Of a DNA stretch of 64,000 nt, positions 32,844 through 43,800 are shown piece by piece (the first letter of the stretch is position 1; each line of letters opens with the position of its first letter). Under the pieces are notes generated by a model. The model did no database searches. It saw nothing but the letters and a program-made list of their open reading frames with translations, and had not been told where the DNA came from. Source of the stretch: Ascidia mentula (Eukaryota > Chordata > Ascidiacea > Phlebobranchia > Ascidiidae); NCBI GenBank assembly GCA_947561715.1, contig OX387197.1:13699001-13763000 (forward strand), in the 5' to 3' direction. The position numbers and the translations under genes are program-made.

Positions 32844-35800
32844 TTGACGATCTGTGAAGAAATGGATGAGACTATATCTCCGCTTGAATCGCCGGAGCCT
32901 ACACGGTTGAGACCTCTCGCCGCTCAAGTCGTACTGTCCCATGACGAGATACACCGCCATGTCGACAAGCTCAACAGTTGGTATGCAGTGGCTGAGACGG
33001 GCATTTTAAATAAGGACCACTCCCTACTGCAAGTAGCTAAGTTCCAAATTAACGAATGCTACTCACAATTGCAAAATATGTACGGAATGTATATTGCCTC
33101 TTGCGAAGACTCAGAGAACCGCGTTGTATGCGAGGACGAGTTGAAGTCCGTCGAACAATGTAAGAAGGAGTTCGAAACCAGAATTGCGGAGTTAACGCCA
33201 TTTGAACTACCAAATGCATTGCCCGAACTTGTGCTACGCCCACAGCATAGGGCACCAACTGTGGCTTCAAGCCACAGATCCTCACGGTCCAGCCGCTCAC
33301 GTTCGTCTGCGGCGAGCTCATCTGCGACAGAAAGAAGTCGTCTAGAGGCAAAGGTGGAGCGAGAGTTGGCATTGATTCGTCTAAAACAGGTCGAGGAAGA
33401 AAACGATCTAGTTCAAGGGGAACGAAAAGCGGAACTTGAAAAGGTGGCTCTGCAACAGAAGGCAGATTTGGAAAAGGTTGCCTTGGAAGCAGAAAGGCGG
33501 AAGTTAAAGGCAAAATACGATTTCCAGGCTGCCGATGCAAGGGCTAGAATATGGAATGAAGAACCCAACGATCTGACATCGCCGGACAAGGGTCCCAACC
33601 ATAGTCAGAGCCCAGAAGTAGAATTGACTTCCTCGGTGCTGGCTGTCGAAGAAGTTCCGACGACGTCTTCTGCTACCAGAGATTGTGCGTCCCTTGTCAT
33701 AAATGGGGAAGTTCCACGTGACAACGTTAGTCCTCTTGTACGTGCTCCTGTATTGAATACACACCCGGACTTGGAAATGAAAGAGAGCCCAGCTGTATTA
33801 CCGTGCATCGTAAAAGCAGTTGGAGAAGGCATGAGTATGCCGAAGCACGACCACATGACGTTCTCGGGAAAACCTACGGATTATTGGATGTTTGTACGTT
33901 ACTTTGAATCGAATCTCGAATGCAAGACTCGAAGTGACGATATGCGCTTGACATTGCTTGTCAATCAATGCAAAGGAAAGGCGAGGTCTCTGATTGAACA
34001 CTGTTCTGTCCTGGAGACAAAGGAAGGCTATCCAGAGGCAAGAAACATTCTCTACGAGAACTTCGGTAAGCCTTATATAGTCGCTAGAGCCTTCGTAGAG
34101 GAGTTGACTAATGGCCCTAACTTGAAACCTGATGATGCAGCCGGTATACGCGCCTGTGCACAGACTATGAAAAAATGCTTGTTGGTACTCCGCCAACTTG
34201 GAAATTTTGCTGACTTAAACACTATAGATCGTTTGGTGGCTTTGGCGAACAAGCTGCCATATGAATCGCAAAGGCTTTGGCGCCGCCGAGTTGTGCAGAT
34301 TGTAAGAAAAACTGGCAGGGAGGCAGATTTCACAGATCTTGTTGAATTTGTCGAAGAAGAATCTGCCGTAGTGAACACTTTACCTGGCCAGTTGTGTGTG
34401 TCCCGGAAAATTGAAGAAAAGAAACGTGCTGGTAAACCCAGTGGAAGAAATGTTACCTGCGCCACTGTGACAACAAATCCAAGTTCGTCGCCTGCCCCAA
34501 TATTGAGCTGTCCATGCTGCAAACGTAATCACGTATTGGAAAGATGTGAGGCGTTTGGTAAAAAATCCAAGGTTCAAAGAAGAGAGTTCCTAAGGGATAA
34601 ATTTATGTGCTATAACTGTTTTGGTTATCGACACACGTCGAAGTTTTGCACAAGGCCAAGTGCATGTGCTGTTCGGGGCTGCACCCTCGCACACCACACA
34701 TTGCTGCACGAAGATATGCCAAATCCTGTACGTTCGAGGACATACGTGCCTGCGTCGGAAAATTATGATAGAATTCCGCGCAGGGAACCCCCCAGGAGCC
34801 AGACTAACAATTCTACAGCCAGGTGCAATGCGATAAAGAACGGCCATTCAGCGTACTTTTCGGTTATTCCGGTGAAAATTCGAGCCAATGGTCGAGAGGT
34901 CAAGACGTACGCGTTCCTCGACCAGGGATCCGATACAAGTTTTTACGACAAAAGGTTAGCAGATCTACTTTCGATAGACGGAAGTCCGAGACAAGTTACC
35001 ATGTCCAGCGTCGGGAGAAGGCCCGAAAATTACAGCGGAATCAGCGCAAATTTTCGCGTTTTGTCGTTAAGTGAAGATGAAGAAATCAGTGTAGACAATG
35101 CCTTGTCTATTGACTCTATTCCAGTCGAGCCTAATCCAACCCCGAGAAATACGGAACTGAATGGTCTTCCACACCTTCAGGGATTGGAATTTCCTCAGTT
35201 GTGTAATGGTGAGGTGCTGCTACTTATTGGCACTGACGTTCCGTATGCCCATAGAGTATTGGAGAGGAGAACAGGAGACCGCAAACAACCATTTGCTGCG
35301 AGAACACCGCTGGGGTGGTCTCTCGTCGGCCCGTCAATCTGTTATCCTGCCGTTGATAATATTTCAGTTAACTTCCTTAAATGTGAATCATGGAGAGAGG
35401 AATTCCAGCAAGAGCCTGATGACATTCCATTCCCAACGTCAGTTGAGGATAAGAAAGTGCTCAACATGATGAAGGACTCGGTTAAACACACCGATGGACA
35501 TTTCTATTTGCCGCTTCCATGGCGAAGTGAAGTTAGTCTGCCACAGGACAGCCGTTCTATGGCTGAGCGACGGCTTTGGTCGCTGAAGAAACGCTTGTCG
35601 CGCGACCTCGTGTTAAAAGACAAGTACGTAGAGAATATTCAATGTTACATCGACAAGGGCTACGCAGAGGAGCTCAAAGAAGAATGACGTTCCCCTGGCA
35701 ATGTGCATTGGTACTTGCCGCACCACCCGGTTCGGCATCCACGAAAGCCTGAAAAGGTACGCATCGTTTTTGATTGCGCAGCGCAGCACAAGGGACTGTT

Positions 35801-37920
35801 TCAAGCCGGCGACGTTCGGCTCAGTGGCGAAGTCCGAGATGCATCACTTTTCGGATGCGTCTACTCAAGGATACGGAACCGTATCGTACCTCCGGTTGGT
35901 AAACGTTAATGGTAAAGTACATTGCTCGTTTTTATTTGGCAAGGCAAAGGTAACACCACCTAAAACCGAGAGCATTCCCAGGCTTGAACTGGCCGCTGCT
36001 GTTCTAGCGGTGAAGGCCGACAAGTGGCTTCGACGCCAATTGAAGTTGGATAATTGTACGTCCGTTTTTTGGACGGACTCGTGCGCCGTCCGGCAGAGCA
36101 TATACAACCAAAGTAAACGTTTTGGTACTTTTGTGGCAAACAGATTGGCTAAAATTCATCGACAGCCAAACCCTGAACAATGGAGACACGTTGGATCACA
36201 GCAGAATCCCGCGGACGATGCTTCGCGTGGTTTGTCGGTACGTAAGCTTATCAGCTCTCGATGGCTGACAGGTCCGAAGTTTCTCTGGCAGAAAGAAGAT
36301 CAATGGCCCACCCCACCAGAAATGAAAACACAGCTGCCACAGGAGTTCAAGCCAGCTGAGAGGAAAAGAATTGTCGTCAACGTTTGCACACAGTCGGAGT
36401 CAACCGATCGACTGATGAATCACTATTCATCTCTTCATAAATTAAAGACATCGGTCGCGTGGCTCTTACGATTCAAGTCATTCCTGCTTTCAAAGCTTTC
36501 TGCGAACACTGGCAAATTGACAGTGGATGAGTTAAAGAAAGCGGAATTGGAAATAATCAAGTACGTACAACGTCAGTGCTTCGCTCCTGTGATTGACATT
36601 TTGTCACAGGTAGGAGAGTCTGAAAGGGAGTTGCAGAAGAAACTGAAGAAGTCGAAATATGCCAGTTCGTTGGCAAAGCTTAACCCCCAGCTATTTGATG
36701 AAGTTCTGCGGATTGGGGGGAGGTTGGAGAAGGCGCCGATTGCCTTCGAGGCGAAACACCCGATCATACTGCCGTATGATCACCACTTGACAGCACTTAT
36801 TATCTTGCGCCACCATCACAAGGTTGGCCACTGCGGGACTGGCCACACATGGACTTCGCTGCGTCAGCGTTTTTGGATCATAAAGGGTGGCGCCGCAGTG
36901 AGGAAGGAACTCAGCAAATGTATGCTGTGTCGCAAAAGGAATGTTCGACGTGGACAACAACATATGGCTGACTTGCCATTTGCCCGACTGAAGCCCGACG
37001 AGCCGCCGTTTACTTACGTCGGCATCGACTACTTTGGTCCATTCATGGTGAAACGAGGAAGAAGTGAGACAAAGAGCTACGGGTGCATTTTCACCTGCTT
37101 GACTATGCGAGCCGTACACATTGAGGTGTCGCCCGACTTGTCTACGGACGCGTTTATTAACGCATTGCGTCGCTTTATTGCAAGAAGAGGCCGACCAAAA
37201 GAAATATACAGCGATAATGGAACCAACTTTGTAGGTGCCGAAAGGGTCCTACGTGAAGGACTGCAAGGACTCCAGCAATCCCGCCTAGAGTCATACTTCA
37301 AACGACAAGAAATTAAGTGGAACTTTAATTGTCCTGCTGCTTTACATATGGGAGGTTTGTGGGAGAGAATGATCAGATCGATTCGTCGCATTTTAAACAC
37401 AATGCTTACAAGGAACCCAACGATTGGCGGGGACATGCTGCAAACCCTGATGATCGAAGTGGAAGGCATTTTAAATTCGAGGCCGCTAACGCCGATCAGT
37501 TTCACCTGTACAGAAGATGAGCCACTTACGCCCAATCAGCTGTTGTTGGGTCGTGCTTGCGACAGCATTCCAGTTGGGCTTATCAATCCCAAAGATTGCT
37601 ACAGTCGAAGGCGGTGGAAACACATTCAATACCTCGCCGACGAATTTTGGAGAAGATGGTCACGAGAATATTTGCCCACAATTGCCTTGCGTCAGAAGTG
37701 GCCCGACCGACAACGCAATTTTCAAACCGGAGATGTGGTGATGATCGTAGATGAGACACAACCCCGACGTCGTTGGGAGATGGGACGGGTTCTGCGTGCG
37801 TTCCCGGACGGTCACGGTGTTGTCCGTCAGGTCGAAGTTAAAACGCAATCTGGCTCCACATATAAACGTCCGATTGCAAAATTGTGCTTGCTTTGTGAGG
37901 CGAGCACGACAAACGAATAA
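32844..37920 (+). pseudogene. BEL-2 gag-pol, with nonsense codon and RT deletion
   Basis: The first open frame (32844-35687, 947 codons) holds a gag core, a CCHC-type zinc region (CYNCFGYRHTSKFC), an aspartic protease (AFLDQGSDTSF) and the beginning of the reverse transcriptase. It stops at TGA 35685-35687, after which the same frame continues with the expected RT start (NVHWYLPHHPV...VRIVFDCAAQHKG). A deletion at about 35797 then removes the RT palm including YVDD and shifts the frame. The second frame (to 37920) resumes at RNase H (HHFSDASTQGYG, IPRLELAAAV, FWTDSCAV, NPADDASRG) and continues with integrase: an HHCC zinc region and an intact D-D-E set (VGIDYFGP, YSDNGTNFVG, GGLWERMI). Compared with family members roughly 1.2 kb is missing. 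Confidence 0.92.
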
Positions 37921-38187
37921 GTGCATCCGACGCATTCAGGCCACGCAGTCGTCGAACTGACCCTGAATTGCGGTGCACAGGATCCAACACTGATGAAGAT
38001 AGATCATGGACGCTATGTCGATCTTGTTTGCCGCTTTATAAATGCGGAATATTGCAAATGCCAGGCTGGAGCTTGCTCGCCGGCGGCACGCATGTTGCTT
38101 TCTTTACTTCGTTGTTTCGTGATTTCAATGTTTTCTTTGTTTATTTGTAATTGTGTTTGCAGTGAACCACACATTTAAGGGGGAGAA

Positions 38188-38736
38188 TGTAACATCGAAA
38201 ATCACTCATGCACAACCCCTGCGTCACACAGTAAACATATAATTCAATTTCCACACAATATCAATTTTGCCTTGTATGTGACATCATAATGCAAGAGAAC
38301 TTTTTTCCTTCTGCCATGCTTCGTAAAACTGAGTTGTTAGGCACCACGTGTAGCGTGCTGAATTTAATGTCAAGTTTATTTTACTAAAGCTAGAGTTGCC
38401 TTGATTCTATTTGAATAAGGTTGAATAAGTTGCTGTAAGATATATTAATCGGATTGGTGTGTTGATGTTTCGTGTGATCTGGCCTAAAACTCCGGTAAGG
38501 GTATTTTTATTACATTGCTTAACTGGAATCTTAGTGTGCGTTTTCTTCACAGAAAACCGTGTTCGTGTTCTTGCTCGTATCCGTGTACGTGCTCGTGTTC
38601 GTGTTCTTGCACGTGTACCTCGTACGTGTTGTCAAGTGCCTGTGCCCGTGTGGCAAATACACGCGTTTTTGGAAATTGACATTCCTTCTTGGTGTGACGA
38701 CGGCGCGGTGCCAGACGCGCAAATTCTGCCGTTACA
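38188..38736 (+). repeat. 3' LTR of BEL-2 (549 bp)
   Basis: It begins TGTAACATCG directly after the purine tract, ends CTGCCGTTACA, and carries the uninterrupted GCGTCACACAGTAAAC that marks the empty site of the element nested in the 5' LTR. The hexamer repeat is at 38558-38653. Confidence 0.94.
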
Positions 38737-39028
38737 GAATGGTTTATCTTTAGAAAACCAGGTTTGGAGGTGCGAAACCAGCAATGCATGGGGGTCAATT
38801 TGACGGTTGAATGAGCGCATATGCGTGTGCTGTGTCATAGCGAACTTTAGGGTGTTTGGGGTAGTTTTAGTGGGGTTTTGGGCTATTTCAATCAGGTAGT
38901 ACTTGGTGGTGGGAAACAAGCGGAAGAGTCATCAGGTGCATTAGGTCACAGGGCCTTGTAAACAGGATTTCTGCAATTTAATACACATGTAGGTCCTAAA
39001 GTTTTAACCACTGTTTGATACTTTACAG

Positions 39029-39513
39029 GACAAGTTGTTTCGTCTCCAAATCGAAAACTTGGCCGCTCCCCGATTACAACCAGTTACACATATGGCGTGA
39101 AGACCACGGCGTCTAAACACCTCAGTCCACGCAGTTTGATTGAAATCATCGACAGAGTCGGAAACGAGTCACTCAATGAGGCGGACGAAGATTACGTACC
39201 AGGCCAAGGTCCAACCGAAGAGGATTGGTTGGAATATTACAAGGCAGAAAAAGGTCTGCACTCCTCAAACAACAGAATCGTGGAGTTGCCGGAAAATAAG
39301 TCGATGTTAGAAGGTAATGGAGATGCGCAGAGTCGCACTGAAAGAAATGTCCGTTTCAAGCTGCCTTCAGGACAAATTGTAAGCCCTTGCAAGTCTAATT
39401 CCCTTCAAGGCTATCATGTCCAGTTTGGCATTAACACGATGGGGAATGTGGTTGGGTCAAAACGCAAGAAGAGTTTTCTTCCAAAACCTTCTGCAAGGAA
39501 AAGCTTCTATTAG
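39029..39513 (+). CDS. Gene B, U2 copy, putative terminal exon
   Basis: An open frame of 161 codons runs from a good 3' splice acceptor (GATACTTTACAG|GA, phase 1) to TAG at 39513. AATAAA follows at 39637-39642. There is no in-frame ATG near the 5' end, so a coding exon upstream is needed; I could not locate it. The protein is hydrophilic with a basic Ser/Lys-rich C-terminus (GSKRKKSF, SARKSFY) and an acidic conserved core (EDYVPGQGPTEEDWLEYYK). I recognise no known domain. It is paralogous to gene A of the same unit. Confidence 0.55.
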
Positions 39514-40308
39514 GAATTCAAAACGGGAAAATAGAAACTGAACGTTTCCGCTTTACCTTTCTAATAGTGCCAAGGCAGTAGCAGCTATATGTCGATTCAA
39601 TTGTTCAAAAAAAATTTCGCTCGATTTTGCAATGTGAATAAATTAGTGTGTATTTTGCAAAGTCGTTTGAATCGATGCACTATAACAGTCAATCTCCGCT
39701 GACCTATAAGGGCAATTGCGATATCCAAATTCAATCCTACCTCTCTCCGGCTGGTATACACTGTAGAAAGGAGTTGAATCAATTGGAAAGAGGTGTGTAT
39801 TAGACATGTATTGGACGACCCCGCAAAAAAACAAGGTTTTAGGAGTCACGCGTGAATGGTGGTTACTTTAATGTTGAAATAGGTGCACTTTTATTTTAGA
39901 GATTATTGTAAATGTCTAAAATCTGCACTCCTCCTGGTGATAATTGCAAAACCCGACTTCAACTGAAGAATATCAAAAGTTTCTCTTTCAGTTAAAGATA
40001 TAAAGAATCCAGTATTTCGGACGAATTTTTTTGCATCAAATCCAAACAGTCAAACATTGCTAAACTCCGACTCCATTCACTCGTGGACTTCGGTTTCTGT
40101 ACAACTCTGACGCTAACGCGAGGCCATCCAAGAATATGTTTGAATTTTTCGACGTTGGGACCAGTTTGATTGTCCAAGTTTTGACACCAAAAAGCATAAA
40201 ATTTGACTTTGCAGAAAAAGCAACCTTCGGGTCACAGACCGGCGCCATTTATTGCAACACCATTTCAATAATGCATGACAAAGCAAATAACACAAGTGTA
40301 TGAAAAAG

Positions 40309-40437
40309 TCATTCAAAATCGTAGGTAACTAAGTAGCTTTCAGGGAACTTTTGTGATGGGTCTTCTACTATACTTTGACGTGAAAGGTCTAAAAACCTTC
40401 CAAAAACGCCCAAAACAATCTTTACATGGTCATCCAC
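40309..40437 (-). pseudogene. ORF C, U2 copy, C-terminal part, split by BEL-3
   Basis: This continues the fragment at 46936-47114 on the other side of BEL-3. It encodes the segment from VKIVLG to the common end TYDFE, with one additional Val codon. Confidence 0.6.
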
Positions 40438-40766
40438 TGTAGAATTCGAGCACTTTCTCAATTCCACCTTACAGTCCTCCAACTGGTAGTAGCCTATAAG
40501 GTCGGTCCAGTTTAACATGCACGTTTATTCCGACAGTTACGAAATCAATTTCTAAGTCGTGTTTTTAAACGATTTTCCGACCACACCTTCAAAAAGAATA
40601 TTATAAGCATATACAGACTCATTACACCAGCCTCAACATTACACTGGCCGAAAAGTGAAGAATGTAAGATAGTACATGCTTATGACGTCACAAGACGTCG
40701 ACAACAAAAATCACTTTGGTGGCGGGAAGGAATTATTTCGTGCTGGGGAGAGTATTGTCCGTAACA
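40438..40766 (-). repeat. 3' LTR of BEL-3 (329 bp)
   Basis: On the minus strand it runs TGTTACGGAC...CGAATTCTACA, with TG...CA ends. It matches 46605-46935 apart from two substitutions and a 2-bp deletion. Confidence 0.95.
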
Positions 40767-40866
40767 TACCGGCCTCAAATAACGAACGTGGGAACGAAGT
40801 TATTTCACACAACAATGGACAATAACGAAACACAGGTATAACGAAACACAAGTATATACACAATTA

Positions 40867-43800
40867 TCAAGCGGCCTCGAGTAGGCACAGCTTGCGCACA
40901 TCACGCGTGTAAACAGCTCTTGCAGTGCGTACGCGAGCACGTCTAACAGCCCCTTCTCTGTCAGGGTACACCTCCTCAATAAGGCCCTTCGGCCAAGCGC
41001 CCCGGGGGTTCATCTCGTCCACGACCAAAACCAAGTCGCCAACTCCAAAGTTTGCGGATTGTCGGACCCATTTGTGGCGCAGTTGCAACGTTGGAAGGTA
41101 GTCCCGTACCCATCTCTTCCAAAACATGTCGGCCAACAACTGAACTGTACGCCATGATTTCCGATAGCCGTCGGCCGTCGCAAATTCGTCTGGGGGGAGC
41201 GAACAGTCCGTCTTACCAAGTAACAACATGTTGGGAGTGAGAGCTCGTAGGTCCCGAACATCGTCCCCAACGGCGGCGATTGGTCGGTTATTCAGTATTC
41301 GTTCAACTTCTGCAAGAAATGTACACAAAGACTCGTCGGACAACGAAGCATTGCCCGCGATCGCTTGAAGAACGCGGCGTATGGAACGAATGACACGCTC
41401 CCATACTCCACCCTGGTGACTTGCAAGCGGGGGGTTGAAATGCCAGTTGGTCCTTTGCTGGCTCAGATGATTGTGTATGTGAGTTTGATTCCAATTGGTA
41501 ATCCCATTACCAAGCTCACGTTCCGCCCCGACAAAGTTAGTGCCGTTGTCGCTGAACACGTCAGAAGGCGAACCTCTTCGACATGAAAACCTTCGAAAAG
41601 CGTTAATGAACGAGGAAGTGTCTAGCGAGTGAGCGACCTCTATATGCACAGCCCTCGTGCACATACAAGTAAAAACACAACCATAACGTTTTACTTGGCT
41701 CCTTCCCACCTTTACCAGAAAAGGCCCCATGTAGTCAACCCCCACGTTGGTGAATGGCGGGTTTCCAGGGGTAATCCGTTCTTTTGGTAAGGCACCCATG
41801 ATTTGCGACCCTGCCTTGGCGTGCCGCAGCTTGCAGCTTGTACACTGACGCACGACGCGCCGTACAGCTGAATGTCCCTTAACTACCCAATACTTCTCGC
41901 GCACTGACGCGAGCACATGTAGAGTTCCGCTATGTCCTTCAGAGCGGTGATAATAGTCTATGATTAAATCCGTCACATGGTGGCGATGGGGCAGAATTAC
42001 CTGATGTTTCTGTTGTAGATCCAAGTCTGATTTTCGTAACCTTCCTCCAACATGAATTATTCCGTTGACGACACAAGGGTAGAGCTTGCACAGCGACGAC
42101 GCATAGCTCGTTGCACGATGGTGTTTAATTCCTTCTTCAAAACTTCTACAGTTCACCAGATTCGCTAGATCAGCAGGAAAAGCTTCTCGTTGCACCAATT
42201 GCAGAATATTTCTCGTGGCCAGATCCAACTCTTGAACTGTTATACCAACCGAACAAAATTTCGGGGTTTCAGTGAAAACTGCAGCTCCTCTTCGTCCGTA
42301 TTTCCACAGCAGACAATTCCGCGGGTTAACCAGGCAACTGATTTTTGTAAGGTAACCCACGAGGAGAAATGTTGCAACAGTCTCTGCAAAGGCATTTGGC
42401 TAACGGTCACATTCGCAGCACAAACAGTGTGTGCTTTTAATTCGAGATCTGTATCCAGCACGGGAAGGACATGCGGTTGATCTGGCCAAAATTTCCGACC
42501 TTTTCACAGGAATTCTGGGCCCCTAAACCACGTTCTGGCCTTTTCAAATTCGCTGGGCATCAACCCACGCGAAGCAATGTCGGCGGGATTATCCTTACTC
42601 CCCACATGTCGCCACTGCGACGGTATCGAGTGCTCGTGAATTACAGCGAGTCGATTCGCAACAAAGGTCTGAAAACGGCGTGAAGAATTGTGAATGTAGT
42701 GCAACACCGTGGTGGAATCAGACCAAAACCACACATTGTCTACGTCATAGTCCAATTCCTGAATAATCATTGTCCCCAATTTGACAGCAGTTACTGCGGC
42801 CACTAATTCCAGCCGAGGTATCGTGACCGGCTTCAGAGGGGTCACTCGTGATTTTCCTACCACCAATGAGCAGTGTATATTCCCGCTTGAGTCCTCAAAA
42901 CGTAGATAACAAACGGCGCCATACCCGGCCTCGCAGGCGTCACCAAAGCAGTGAAGTTCAGTCAATACGATAACAGTGTCAGGCGGTTTGAAGCAACGCG
43001 GAATTGTCGCGTTCTTTAACAAAGGCACATGGTCCAACCAGACACTCCAATGCTCGACCACACTTTGGGGAAGTGGGTCGTCCCAACCAAGTTGTTGGTT
43101 GCACAGATTCTGCATCAGTCTTTTCATGGGAAGGACAAATGGTTGAATAAACCCCAGCGGGTCGTAGACCTGACTGATCATTGACAACATACCGCGGCGA
43201 GTATGTGGTTTTTCCTTTATATTCACACGAATTCCAAACCAGTCGTTGGCCATGTCCCACTGAACACCCAACGCTCTTTCCATCGGCAAGTACGATAAAT
43301 CCAAGTTCAACACCGCTTCTGAGCGGTCGTCCTTGTCTACAGATTCAAGCACAACAGATGAGTTGCTGAGAAATTTCGTAAGATGAAATCCTCCCTCGCG
43401 CAAAATGGCACTTACATCCTTGATAAGCTCAGTGGCCAGGGCAACTGTTGCCACTGACTTAAGACAGTCGTCTACATAAAAATTCTTTAAAACAGTCTCA
43501 ACAACAGGTGTCGAAAATAAGTCCTTCTTATCCAACGCTGCTTTCCTCAGCGCAAAGCTTGCACAACTCGGCGAAGACGTGGCACCAAACAAATGCACAA
43601 GCATTTGGTAGTCCACAGGGGGACGTTTTAAATCGCTATCAGGACACCATAGAAATCGTATCGAATCACAGTCCTTTGGAAGAACCTTCACCTGATGAAA
43701 CATGCCCTTGATGTCGGCCGCAAAGGCAACAACCTCCTGGCGAAAACGTAGCAGCACTCCCACAAGACTATTGGTAAGGTCTGGCCCTTGCAACAGCTTG

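Larger units (their letters stand above)
30174..38736 (+). mobile_element. BEL/Pao retrotransposon BEL-2, inserted in unit U1
   Basis: Plus-strand element with TGTAAC...GTTACA LTRs, gag-pol, a polypurine tract (AAGGGGGAGAA) just before the 3' LTR, and a 4-bp target duplication GAAT (30170-30173 and 38737-38740). The uninterrupted units keep the empty site (CGAATGGTTTATC). The 5' LTR contains a nested 2,056-bp element. Apart from that insertion the LTRs differ by about three substitutions, one homopolymer base and one 6-bp repeat unit over 549 bp, so the insertion is recent. The reverse transcriptase core is deleted, so it cannot move by itself. Confidence 0.93.
27579..38909 (+). repeat. Array unit U1, damaged, carrying BEL-2
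   Basis: U1 retains gene B (dead acceptor) and ORF D. About 1.71 kb is deleted at 28402/28403 (equivalent to U3 51765-53470), removing ORF C. About 1.48 kb is deleted at 38775 (equivalent to U2 49354-50831), removing gene A. A 399-bp MITE sits at 28591 and BEL-2 at 30174-38736. Without insertions it is about 2.36 kb. Confidence 0.88.

Noticed and set aside
32581-32857. Arg-Val- and Cys-Ser-rich ORFs over the hexamer repeat
   Set aside because: They are by-products of the LTR hexamer repeat, open in several frames on both strands.
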